This document shows, one piece after another, positions 44,028-54,838 of a stretch of 64,000 nt of DNA. This DNA is from Piezodorus guildinii (taxonomy: Eukaryota > Arthropoda > Insecta > Hemiptera > Pentatomidae). The notes under the pieces were generated by a model that was not told the origin of the DNA, made no database searches, and was given only the letters and a program-made list of their open reading frames with translations. The DNA is taken from NCBI GenBank assembly GCA_023052935.1, contig CM041297.1, forward strand, positions 49,829,917 through 49,893,916, in the 5' to 3' direction. Each line of letters begins with the position of its first letter. The stretch's first letter is position 1. The position numbers were made by a program, and so were the translations under genes.

Positions 44028-44673
44028 TTGGGTTGTCCAAAAGGTTCGTAGAGATTTTAAAAATAAAATTTACCTTCAATTCTTTTCTACTAAAAATGAA
44101 TCACAAAGCTAATGTTTATTTATATGCATTTAATCCTCACGGAATTAACTATACATTTTTTTTTTTAAATATGTGTATTGGTATTTACAACTGTATAATA
44201 AAATACATTTAGTAAATGTGATACAAGATAAGTTGACATGATTCATATGTAGGGATACTTCCCATTGGCAGCTCCCCAAACTATATTTACACAATAAATT
44301 CGTCTTTATTAAGGCTCAGTAGTTTAGTTTCTTGCAAACCAACATGATTGACGATTCAGTTTATTTTCGGCATAATATGCTGTTCTTATTTAAAAAAGGG
44401 AAAAACGCAGCCCATCTTTTGGCTATAAAAAAAAAAAAAAAAAAAAAAATTCTACAAGGGTAATCCAACTCTTCATCAGATGACGTTAAAACAGACCTTT
44501 TATTGTTCTTCAGGAGTAAGGACAGTGATTTTTGGAAAAAAGAGATAATGGATATTCCTAACCGTTGGGAAAGGGTAATTGCTAACGGTGGTAACTATTT
44601 TGTTTAATAAAAGTTAAGCTGTTCATCAATTTTAATTTTTGTCTAAATGTCTCTAACTTTCTGGACAACCCAA
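44028..44673 (+). mobile_element. Decayed mariner element (third family)
   Basis: Starts after TA (44026-44027) with TTGGGTTGTCCAAAAGGTTC and ends with TTTCTGGACAACCCAA, an imperfect inverted repeat. Just before the right end the plus strand reads KKEIMDIPNRWERVI then GGNYFV and a stop (about 44535-44610), the C-terminus of a mariner transposase. Most of the transposase is gone, and a LINE tail has inserted in it. Confidence 0.75.
44154..44278 (-). mobile_element. LINE family 2 tail nested in the old mariner
   Basis: The minus-strand poly(A) reads as T at 44156-44166. TTTACAACTGTATAATAAAA and TTCCCATTGGCAGC match family 2 at 4895 and 59487. AACTATA at 44147-44153 and 44279-44285 is the likely target duplication. 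Confidence 0.65.
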
Positions 44674-45134
44674 TTTATCATGGTTCAAATTTCATTGTAA
44701 AGCAACCATTTTAAGTTTAAGAAAAATTCAAAAGAATCATTACTGAGAGTAAAATTCATGTTTGAGGTGAAATATCGAAAAGCGGGGTCTTGTGAGAGTT
44801 CAAAAAAGTAGTGGGAGAGGGGAAAGGCTTATTTTTGAAAAATAAATTTTTATAATGAAATCAAATATTACTTTTTGAAAAATCCTATAATATCAATGGA
44901 TATATATATTTTTTTAAATGATAAAGTTACACCAAAGCAAGAAAGTGTATAATATACATATCATGAAAACAAAAAAGACCTTAAGCCTCTTAAACCAAGT
45001 TAAAAAAAAAAAAAAAAAAAGGCAGCAAATATTTTTAATAATGCCTAGACACACAAAGGGGAGATTGAAGCTTTATAATAACTTCTATGATTATCATTCA
45101 GTAATATACTATTTCAATATTTGAAATTAGTCTT
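44674..45134. other. AT-rich DNA, nothing recognised
   Basis: No believable ORF; A runs at 45002-45020. Confidence 0.4.
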
Positions 45135-45199
45135 GTACCTCTAACCTTTACAACTCATGAAGAATCTTAGGCTCAGTACAGTTAGAGATTCGCAGTATC

Positions 45200-46032
45200 T
45201 TCTTCTTCTTTGGCTTCTCCCTATAGTGCCGTGTCAGCGTAGGGAAGCATTTAACCACCGGATCCAATCCTCTCTATCCCCAGCGAGGTTCCTGGCCTGG
45301 CGAAGATCCTTTCCTCTTCCTCTGCAAAGTTTGTCGATGTACTCCAGGTAGGACATCCTTGGTCGACCCCGAGGCCTTCTCCCTTCTGGAACGTAATCCA
45401 TGGTTTTTAGGGGGTCTCTGTGTTCCTCCATTCTAATGACGTGGCCGAACCACTTCAACTGACGGGTTTGCAGAGTTTCTTTTAATGGCGCAACCTCCAG
45501 TTCCTGGCGTATCCGTTCATTCCTGACACGATCTCTTCTTGTCTTTCCTGCTGTTCTTCGCAGAAACTTCATTTCAGCAGCTGTGACTCTGCTCTCCTGC
45601 CGATCCGTCAATATCCAGCTTTCAGCTCCATACAAGAGTATAGGCAAATATACTGATTTAAAGATATGGAGCTTAACACTTCTACTCACCTCTCGCTTCC
45701 CTATTACAGTGTTGCAGATCTGATAGTAGACTGTATTTGCCTTCCTAATTCTGTTTGATATCTCTGAGTCTACTTTCCCAGATCTTTCTATTACTGTGCC
45801 GAGGTAAGTGTATTCCGAAACCACTTCCATTTCCTCTCCGTTGCAGTATATATGGAAATCTTCCTCTTGCCTTCCTACTTGTAGTATCTTGCTTTTACTG
45901 GTATTTATTTTCATCCCTTTTCGGCTGAGCTCTTCTTGCCATTCAGTCACCGCTTGCTGCAATTTATCAACCGTGTCTGCCACAAGAACAATGTCATCCG
46001 CGTAGAGGAGAAGTTGAATCACCACTGGGCGA
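45200..46032 (-). mobile_element. 5'-truncated RTE-type LINE, 833 bp
   Basis: Perfect 14-bp duplication AGATTCGCAGTATC at 45186-45199 and 46033-46046. On the minus strand the 3' end is a short UTR of about 30 bp ending in GGGAGAAGCC and GAA repeats, typical of RTE elements. Truncated at the 5' end immediately before the YADD motif. Confidence 0.95.
45234..46032 (-). pseudogene. RTE-type reverse transcriptase, C-terminal fragment
   Basis: About 265 open codons without a stop. They begin QLLLYADDIVLVADT, so only the last catalytic motif of the RT is kept. The thumb and C-terminal domain common to RTE-type and related endonuclease-reverse transcriptases follow: TYLGTVIERSGKVDSEI, LPILLYGAESWILT, RQLKWFGHVIRMEEHRD, EGRRPRGRPRMSYLEYI. 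It ends DREDWIRWLNASLR. No own initiation codon remains. The open frame and perfect TSD say the insertion is young. Without the palm motifs and endonuclease it has no autonomous function. Confidence 0.93.
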
Positions 46033-46249
46033 AGATTCGCAGTATCAAGGTCGGCAATGAGGCCGAGATCACACTTAGCCGTCAGGTTTCTCCCCCATTT
46101 TTTGGGTTCTCACTTAATAGAGGCTGCGTCTGCCTCAGTAGGGTCTCCATACCCCAGTGCCACCTCCCGGCCTCAATAAAAGAATAATCAGCCGGAATTC
46201 GAATCCAGGACCCGAAGTGCAGTAGACTAGTGCTCTATCTCCAATAAAT

Positions 46250-47332
46250 TAGTAGAAACATTAATAAATTGGATTTCCACAAGAGCTGAAATGAATTAAA
46301 TATTACTCGCTGTAGCTAAATAAATACGATTAAATACAAAACATAAGCGATTACCGAGTCGATTTTAAACCACAGGATACAATTAAATACAAGTTGCAAT
46401 GCCATTCATTAGAATCTATCAACTACAAAGATTTCCCATGTTGCGTAGTTATTGCCACACTGAATTTTTACGACACTTCACGCTTTCGGATGCTTAAATG
46501 TTATGGTTGGTTGGTTGTGCGAACGTAGCAGAGTCGACAAAATAACTCCGTTTATAGGAAGCACGCCTCGCTTCTCTGCAGAGTGCGATGCTCTTCGCAC
46601 CCAGGAACCTGCACAGACACTTTCTAATGCCCCTATCATGCCAGCATCCATTACCTGCGGTGAGGAACAAATAGAAAAACCACCGGCCTCTAATGTTATA
46701 AGATATTCTGCGACATCCTAAGGGCTTCTCCTACATAATCACCGATCTTTACAGTTATCCTCTAAGTTAACACTTTCTAGAATGCTGACCACCAAAGGGT
46801 ATCTTAGACATCACATAAAAAATTTCATACTACAATAAAATAGCCAAAAATATCCTTCCATATTCATAACTGTCACTGTAATTAGATAACTATTCAGAAA
46901 ATTATTACTTTTTACCCGCAGGCAAATGGAGAAGAACCAGCTTGCAGCAAACACTCTGGGAAGAGGCAACAATGCAGTATTGTTGGCGTTGTTTATTAAG
47001 CATTGTTTACTAAAATGGAGAAGTGGAACGGGGTTCATTACCCAGGCCTCGCTGTAGGCCATTGCGATGGCAAAGATTTGTAACGCTGCAGCAGAAAGGC
47101 GCCTGATTAAAAATAATGAGTCTAGGGAAGATTCATTAGTATCAGGACGAATATGGTAAGCGACGCTGTATAACATTTAAAAATACCATCCTCGTAGTAG
47201 CTGAACTTTGTAATTATGATAATACTTACCAAAACATATAAATTTTTAAACATATTAATACCTATAACATATTATTCGAGGAATGTAGGTCATCCAAAAC
47301 CTTCTATGTTTCAATATTTTGGTTCATTTGTA
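46250..47332. other. Unassigned DNA with two richer patches
   Basis: 46505-46720 has a 72-codon plus frame (RSRVDKITPFIGSTPRF). 46920-47170 has a 121-codon minus frame (RRLSAAALQIFAIAMAY). I recognise neither, and no splice or start context persuades me. They could be old exon or element fragments. Confidence 0.3.
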
Positions 47333-47601
47333 ATAATGAACCATTATAATCGACCAAAAAATCACACACCCTCTTCTTTCAAAATTTTAGGTCTTGCGTT
47401 TCAAGAAACGAAGAACACGAATAACGAAGAAAAAAATTACTCGTTAAAGATCCCTATCCTAATATAACCTGAATAGGCAAAATTTAGAACACCCACTGTA
47501 GCATCGTCCGATTAGCCATAGTAGCACAAACAAACAAACAAACGAATAAAAAAATAATCCTTCCGTCCGTGGGTGGCCTTTCTCAGAAACTGCTAGACCA
47601 A

Positions 47602-47635
<34 letters not shown>

Positions 47636-48112
47636 TACAAAAACATCCTACGATGATGATGACGTTGATATTTAGCCGATTAATTTAGTTAAAATTACGG
47701 CATATTAAAAATTATTTTATACAATAACTCAGTTATTTTTGAAGATTATTTTAAAAGTAACATACAAATTCCTCTTGGCATATATTTTAAAACTGATAAT
47801 CATCAGGTGAAGAAACCTCCCAGTGAAGGCACTCCTGCCGTTAGTCCTTAATTAATTAATTACTTAGAAGAATGAAATAAAACAAGTAAATAATTGTTTT
47901 CGTTTAGACAATTGAATTTTTCAGAAAATTAAAAAAGAATCACTGAAATCGGTTACGAAATAGCACAGTTATTCCTCTGTGCAAATGGTGATTGGCCATT
48001 TACTTTGATCAATTTATCTCTATACATATAAGTAAATTGCCTGTCAACAGCAATATAAATTATTATACCCTGATATAATATTTTGGAAATAATAAACCGT
48101 TGTGTAATAATT
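47333..48112 (+). repeat. Unclassified repeat C, copy 2, with nested SINE B
   Basis: Starts AATAATGAACCATTATAATC and ends AATAATAAACCGTTGTGTAA plus TAATTTACAATC, as copy 1 at 34145. It is interrupted at 47438-47550 by a SINE B fragment and carries an expanded T run near 47602-47628. Confidence 0.6.
47438..47550 (+). mobile_element. SINE family B, 5'-truncated fragment in repeat C
   Basis: ACTCGTTAAAGATCCCTATC through GTAGCATCGTCCGATTAGCC to an (AAAC)n tail. The tRNA-like head is absent. Bounded by A-rich sequence on both sides, so a TSD cannot be read with confidence. Confidence 0.8.
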
Positions 48113-48488
48113 TACAATCTTTTGAATTCTTCCGAGGGAGGAGTCCCTTATTTAAAGGACTGTAAAAAATGGAAGATATTCGTAAACAAATATATGAGGA
48201 CCAAATTTTATCTTGAGCTCTTTCAGAACAGACTATGTATATGTTGTTGTTTTTTTTGTATAAGAGCACTCTGAAAGAAGTTGATCTAAATGATTTTAGT
48301 GGATCTCACGAGTTAGCCTATCTTGGATTCATGACAACAAAAAAACCAAACACGATTATAAGTAAATATTCGGCTACTACGCCGTTATTAAGAGATTCTT
48401 AAATCTTTACATCCTCTTCAACAAAACTCAAAAAAGGAATGTACGGTTTAGTCCGTACAAAATATATTGCAAACATAATAATATGTAT

Positions 48489-48557
<69 letters not shown>

Positions 48558-50639
48558 TAATATATAATATATATATAATAATATATATATAATATATAAT
48601 ATAATAGAAACATATATAATATATATATATATATATATAAATGCAATTTCTTATTATCTTTTATCTTATATCACCAAGAAAGATATCTATTCTACACCAA
48701 TATCTGCTTTTGATTAAATAATTGTCTACTATGATTCCTAGATCAAAAAAGGTCTCTCGTACGACTTAAAGGAGTATTAATTTTTTCTTCTGGTTTCATA
48801 GTTATTATTTAAAGTTAAATATTAATATATCTATATAATTAAACAGTGTATAATAATTTTATTATGAATTTTAATATAATATGAGGAAACTTATACTTAA
48901 CAAATGTTGGCAAATATACTCCAATCACAACAGTCGAATGAAACTCACCTGAAACAGAAAAAAAACATAAGTTAACAAGTCTTAGAATAACAATTAACTA
49001 AGAAATGCAAATATTTTAAAGCTTAGTTAAATTGAATAATTTTATCGGTTCTGATAATTTATGTTTGTTGACTCAGATTTTTTTTGTTTCCATAAACAGT
49101 TTATCCTCAGATATCAAAATAATCATCCTTTTTACAAGCTTCGTCAAAAATTTAAACGCGAAATGTTTCGACATGTAATAAAATTGCGAAAATTTGTTTT
49201 GGACGAAGATACAGGCCTAAAGAGAGAGAAGCATAAACATACGATATGGAAGTTGGGTGACCTCAAACCGACAGACCATGATAACTAGGTGTAGAAAGTG
49301 ATAATAGAGAAAACTGAAACCCAATGTTAATGATGGCCATTAACCGAGTTTGTAGTTTCTTTCCTATAATTTGGAGAAATTTCTAACACAGAAAGGATAA
49401 GATATCGCAAATTTAAGACATTCCAATTGAAATATAGCTTAAAACAGTTCTTATCAGAAGGGTAACAGAGATCACGCAAAGATAAATAGTTCATACAATG
49501 ATGATTAATTTTTTGAGATATGGGAAACATCTGGAATCAACGTTTTAAGTGCAGGTAGACCAAACCCAACTAAACACCAGAACAGTAAGACCAATTTAAT
49601 GTTGTAAATTCAGATAATTCACAAACGAACTGGTATCCACATTGAGGTCATGTGTAATTAAATGATTCAGATTAATTTGGTATTAATTATAGTGATTGCA
49701 ACAGCTAATTAAAAACGTGTATTGCATGAATGAGGGTAGCTCTTCGTGCGAACTAGATAAAACGTTTTAAATATGCAAGCACTGTTCTAGGGAATCAGCA
49801 AATGACCAGAAGAGGCCCTTGTAGTCGCACGTTGAACGTGTGGGTGGGTAGTTATCAAAACTATAAATTAATTTATATCATAGATAGTAAAAGGTATAAT
49901 TATAAAGTCTGTCAATGAGAAATCAGATTAGTGGGGAATCAGGCTTAGTTTAATCCCTAGAGATGGTCACTATTTAATATTCTATTAAGTTATCAACAAC
50001 TATATGAGAACTAATGGCTACGCCAGCCGAAGAATAGGTTTGAGCTTGTAAGTTGCATACAAAACCTCAGTAAGAAGTTCATTCCCAGACTTGATATTAG
50101 CATAATACAAACAATCGGGGGAGGCTGGTCACGTAGCGAGCAGAGCTAACTGAATGGAAATCAGATTGTTACACAGCCAGGGTGAGGACTAATAGTTACA
50201 GGGCTCAGGTGATATACTGCAGCAGTTAGTTTTATCAAGAAAAGCTCAATTAAACACTTCTCTCGCACCTGTGTACCACATTTCTCCATTTTCATAGCTA
50301 CAAAAGCAGAAATGAATAGTGACTGAGTCTGCAACATACTATTTTAAAACACTCAAATTATGTCACAAAAATATAGTCAACAGAGATAGTGTGGGTTCTG
50401 AGGTAATTGTTTTGGAAAGTTAACGGAGAGTGACTTTTTCAATTTTACCATGCTGGATATTCGTTAAAAGAAAAATGTCAAAACAAAAACAATAAGAGTA
50501 GTTAAACAGTAACTAAATACATAAAAGTGAAAATAATCTTTCAACAGTAATATATTTTCATTATAAATACGTGTAGTTAATTAGGAAGTCGACAATCTAA
50601 GATACAAATTCGATAAGGAGGGGAAAAAAAAGGTTTTAG
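48113..50639. other. AT-rich DNA without a recognised gene
   Basis: Includes the TA microsatellite at 48495-48640. Short frames such as 49061-49288 (RQKFKREMFRHVIKL) lack support. A patch at 49780-49860 and another at 50100-50250 are less AT-rich but unassigned. Confidence 0.4.
48495..48640. repeat. (TA)n microsatellite, interrupted
   Basis: TA repeats with AATAT and ATAA interruptions. The 72-codon tyrosine/isoleucine ORF over it is an artefact. Confidence 0.9.
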
Positions 50640-50755
50640 GTTAAGTGCATGGTAAGGAGCCGTCCAGGACTTTTATAGGTCAGGCAAAAAGTTAATTTGG
50701 CCGATATCATGCTTAATCACCAGGTTTTAGCCAAGTGTTTTTCTCGAACCTATGG
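50640..50755 (-). mobile_element. Possible SINE A fragment
   Basis: TTTGGCCGATATCATGCTTA and ATCACCAGGTTTTAGCCAAG faintly resemble the SINE A body. Cut by the mariner insertion at 50758. Confidence 0.3.
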
Positions 50756-50757
50756 TA

Positions 50758-51667
50758 TTGGGCTGATGCGAAATTAATGCAGGTTTCCTCTATTGCAATA
50801 TCTTAATTCCAATTGTGTAAACAAAGCTAATCCTAACATTGATCATTATTATACCAAAACAAACCTTATCTAATACCCTCTCTTTCACCATGAATTTGTT
50901 TAGTAAAATCGTTTTGTTCAGTGTGTTCAAAGGTCTTGAATCGAAAATGTCAAAGTGCGATTTTCGTCAAATTTATTTTTACGAATTTAAATTAGGGCGC
51001 AGCGCTGCGCAAACGGCTCGTAATATTAATGAAGTGTGGGGTCAGGGGGCTATTAATGAGTGCACGGTGCAGCGTTGGTTCCAGAAGTTTCGCAGAGGAG
51101 ATTTCGACCTCGAAGACAAGGAAGGTCGGGGCCGTCATCTTGCACTGGACAACGACCAGCTGAGGTCAAAAGTGGAAGAAGACCCAACCAAAACCACACG
51201 AGAAATGGCGGCGGAACTCGGTGTGAACCAATCCACAGTTGTACGCCACTTGGAAGCAATTGGTAAGGTAAAAAAGTTGGCCAAGTGGGTGCCAGTAGTA
51301 ACGCCAGACCACACGTTGCACAACCAACGCTTCGACGACTGCACGAGTTGGGCTACGAAGTTCTCCAACATCCGCCTTATTCACCTGACCTCTCTCCTAC
51401 AGACTTCCACTTTTTCAGGCATCTGGACAACTTTTTGAGGGAGAAAAATTTTCAAAACCAGGACGACATTGAAAATTCTTTTCGTGATTTCATTGAGTCC
51501 AGGGATTCAGATTTTTTTTTTGGTGTAATAAGAAAGCTTGTTGAACGTTGGCAAAAGTGCATTGATTCAGATGGAAATTATTTTGATTAAATATATATGG
51601 TTAAAGTAAAGATATGGCGTATTTACAATACCTACTAAAAACCTGCATTAATTTTGCATCAACCCAA
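50758..51667 (+). mobile_element. Internally deleted mariner, 910 bp
   Basis: TA at 50756-50757 and 51668-51669. Left inverted repeat 50758-50786 (TTGGGCTGATGCGAAA, two mismatches), right 51639-51667 identical to the other copies. About 374 bp of the transposase is missing, with different breakpoints from the 39848 copy, so the two deletions arose independently. Confidence 0.95.
50839..51590 (+). pseudogene. Mariner transposase, core deleted and frameshifted
   Basis: The N-terminal DNA-binding part is complete through both helix-turn-helix motifs (RSAAQTARNI, NQSTVVRHLEAIGKVKKL) to the linker KWVP. The deletion then fuses it, after a few filler bases (AGTAGT near 51295), to the sequence for NARPHVAQPTLRRL. 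The fusion is out of frame, so the first frame ends at 51438, while the C-terminus (YSPDLSPTDFHFF through GNYFD) continues in another frame to 51590. The first two catalytic aspartates are gone. Any product of the first frame would be a bipartite DNA-binding domain without catalysis. Confidence 0.9.
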
Positions 51668-51669
51668 TA

Positions 51670-53632
51670 GATGTGAACCGTGAGGTTGATTAAATTGAAT
51701 AAAACTAATTACACTGCCGCAACCGAACTCGAATAACCTCACTCTCAGAAAGTAGGATTTCGGAATAAAAGGCAATACAACTAGTTGGCATGGAATGAGT
51801 CTTTAATAGGAGCACTTATTAATTAAAGCTCATACCAGTAATTGTATTGTTTATTGAACATTTGATAGTCGCAAATAATTAATTTGGTGTGAAGATTTGT
51901 AAAAAAATAATATTGCATGGTGCCTGCATTGGTCAAGGGGAGCCATAGTAAAATAACAAACGATGAATCTTAGCAACATCACGTAAGAAATGGAACAGGT
52001 TCAAAACCAAACTAGGAGTGAAGGTTATTTTTTGTTTCGTATTCTACCAATCTTTGTTGATTTCATAAGTGCGTTAAACACAGAACACTACAATCCCATA
52101 TCTCATTCCGACAGAAATAATTTTCTGACAATGAGAACAAGATACCCGGGAGAAAACATGAGTATGATGACAGGTGTTAAGGTCTTCAGCAGGATATGCA
52201 CTAGGAGATAGGAGACTGTTTCAGATGCAATCTGATGCAGCGGGCAGCCACTGCAACCGACAGTAATGACCGACATAATGACGTGCGGCCAACACACTGG
52301 AAACAAGATCCTATCAGCTCTAATCGTCTTAGCCGGATTTCTAGGTCCGTGGTTAGGGGCCGCGGGCTGTTTTCTGAGACCGGAAATTGGGGGGGGTCGC
52401 CACTTGATTCATTATTAATCCCTGATTCTATACAATTCGGATCGATATCATAGTCATTGATGTCTTAACTTGAATGATTCCTACAATTCTATAATATAGC
52501 CATTAATCTGTGGCACAGCATATCATTATATATTTCCCAACTCTCATGTCGGCAGCTGTAAAGCCTACTTGAACCATATTCATAGTCTTATATTTATTAT
52601 AATATTTTTATTCTTCGGACGTGAACCATTGTATCTACTGCAAGCTAGCTAATAGTATATCACTCGCACATTACACTTAAAATTATTTTCATGTGTCGTT
52701 AATCGATTGATTCTCAAAGATCGATTGATTCCTTTGATGTCTATGTGTGATCGGATCCAAACTGTCGTATTTTTATTTATATCATTGAAAAGGCTTGACA
52801 TTTTCTCATGACTAAATTGCTTAAATATACCGATATCTTCTAATGCCATTATAGCGGAAAGAGAATCCGTGGGGATTTGAAATTTTTCGTCTTCGCGCTG
52901 CATTATTTGGTAGAGCACTCACTTAAGCGTAACTTTCCGCATAGTAAGGTTTTTTTTATATATTATTTTTAATGGTATATTCCATTTGTATCTATTATTT
53001 TATATGTTTGGATGCTTATGTATATATATATAGTTTTGATGAAAACATGGATCGTTTGAGGATGCTGAACGAGAACCAATGATAACAGCTTTTAATCAAA
53101 AGTATTATGACAATTAAGTCGATGAGACGAGCTATTACATCAATTAAACTTAATAAAGGTAAGAGAGCATGATAATTGGAATAGGATGGGATAGCGAAAT
53201 GGGTTTCCCCTCGATGTGGTACAATACAACGACCCCTTGCCCCATACTAACGGGTTGCAAGGGCTAAATGGGGCGAGAGCTGGCGAGGACAATGGGACGC
53301 CTTGGACCCATCTGTTACAGGAGCTACCGTCTCCGGTGTCTGCGGTTCGTCTGCAGAAAGGGAAGGACTTCCACAATATAACGCAATATTAAATATATAT
53401 ATATTATAACGTAATAATTCGTAGCGTATCGGAATCGATAAACTTGCATACGGCAGCACGTATAATTATATCATAGATTTATAGACTGAAAGCCAGCGAT
53501 CGGCAGACTTACGGTAATTCAGCAAACTCCATAGGTGTAATAGGGATTAAAAAATTGTATACATTCAAATTGTAAAATAAAATGTACTTGTTAATAATGA
53601 AATGAAAACAGAAGCTATTTATGATAGTGGCT
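51670..53632. other. Unassigned DNA
   Basis: Two less AT-rich patches stand out. 52200-52420 contains GGTTAGGGGCCGCGGGCTG and an eight-base G run. 53150-53385 contains CCCCTTGCCCCATACTAACG and GGGGCGAGAGCTGGCG. Neither has an ORF I recognise; both may be parts of unknown elements. Confidence 0.35.
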
Positions 53633-53642
53633 CAAACGTCAG

Positions 53643-53645
<3 letters not shown>

Positions 53646-53688
<43 letters not shown>

Positions 53689-54825
53689 CTAACCCTCCAA
53701 AATTTATTTTCAACTATTTACAACATATTTATACACTTATAACTATGTACATTTTTACAATTTTTGGTCCTTTTTTTGCCCGGAGGCATTTTAAGGTTTA
53801 TTATACATCATGCGCTGGAGGCGCTTTATGCACTAGGGCTTAAGCCTTTATTCACAGTGGGAATAGGAAGGGCTATTCTTTTGGGGACAAAGAAAAGGTT
53901 AGGTGGGTTCAGACTGCAGAGTCCGGACCCCTTCCCTCGGCGAACACGTCTACCAAGGGGAGATCACCTTGCCACCTTCCGGGCCTGGATGGTGGTGTTA
54001 TGTCACGGAAGAGCGGATTACCGCAGGCTTTCAGCCCATCAAAGAACTTGATGTGCCTCCGGCCGATATACTCTGGAACCGAGGGTAGCTGTAGCTCCTC
54101 GTATATGGTGACATTTCTCGCCCTTTGGAGTGTAGTTCCTCTGACTATCCGCCTAAGGACGGAGTTCTGGAAGCTCTGCAGTCTCTGGAGGGTAGACTTA
54201 TACATGTGACGAAGTAGCGGCGCACCATAGAGAAGTGTTGGTCTAATGATGGCTTTGTAGATCTGGAGTTTGAGCCTCAGTGAGAGCTGCGGCGATGTCA
54301 GCAAGTGATATAGCCTATACGACTTTGATCGCGCCAGTTTTAATCTCTCCCGGACGTGGCTGGAGAAGGTTAAATGCCTATCCAGTGTCACTCCCAGGTA
54401 TAACACTTTGGTAGAGAGAGGTTGTTTTTCCCCTTCTACGGTGAATTCTGTTGGCAGTTTCCTCTTTCCTGTTTGAAAGGAGAGAACTATGGCGTCCGTT
54501 TTCGTAGGGTTTACTCTTATCCCATTCTTATGAAGCTCGTCAACTATGGTGTCTGTGGCTGATTGGGCCGTCTTAAGTGCTTCATCTGCGCTTATGCTGG
54601 TCGCAAAAATGGCTATATCATCCGCATAAGCTGCTATCACTGTTCCTGGCTGCTTTACGGAGACCACTGGCGCCGTGAAAACGACGAACAGTATTGACCC
54701 CAGTACAGACCCTTGAGGTACTCCGCAGGTGGTGTCGCATGGGTTCGACAGATCCTCACCGACCCGTACGACGAAGGATCTTCCGCTAAGATAGCTTCTG
54801 ATCAGTCGGCATAGGGGGGCGGGGA
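53646..54825 (-). mobile_element. 5'-truncated Jockey-like LINE, family 3
   Basis: A 13-bp duplication CAAACGTCAGTCT / CAAACGTCAATCT (53633-53645 and 54826-54838, one mismatch). The minus-strand poly(A) tail of about 43 nt reads as T at 53646-53688. The 3' UTR is 53689-53908. The very long homogeneous tail suggests a recent insertion. Confidence 0.93.
53909..54825 (-). pseudogene. LINE family 3 reverse transcriptase fragment
   Basis: About 305 codons, uninterrupted. RT motifs present, numbering from the end of the open frame at 54835: LIRSYLSGRSF (11-21), CGVPQGSVLG (37-46), YADD (70-73, AAYADDIAIFA). Then LYLGVTLDRHLTFSSHV and RPTLLYGAPLLRHMYKS of the C-terminal region. It differs clearly from family 1 and has noticeably higher G+C than the surrounding DNA. 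The first catalytic aspartate motif and the endonuclease are missing through truncation, so it is inactive. The clade (Jockey-like) is judged from the motif style. Confidence 0.9.
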
Positions 54826-54838
54826 CAAACGTCAATCT

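Larger units (their letters stand above)
45135..46245 (-). mobile_element. SINE family A split by an RTE-type LINE
   Basis: The left part, 45135-45199 (CTCATGAAGAATCTTAGGCT), is the SINE 3' region. The right part, 46033-46245, has the body (CACTTAATAGAGGCTG, GGGTCTCCATACCCC), the B box region (GGAATTCGAATCC) and the decayed head (AGTAGACTAGTGCTCTATC). Confidence 0.85.

Noticed and set aside
46503..47176. Two frames of 72 and 121 codons as host exons
   Set aside because: No recognisable domain, no start or splice context I trust, and they lie on opposite strands next to each other; left as unassigned.
48428..48646. 72-codon Tyr/Ile-rich ORF
   Set aside because: Translation of a (TA)n microsatellite.
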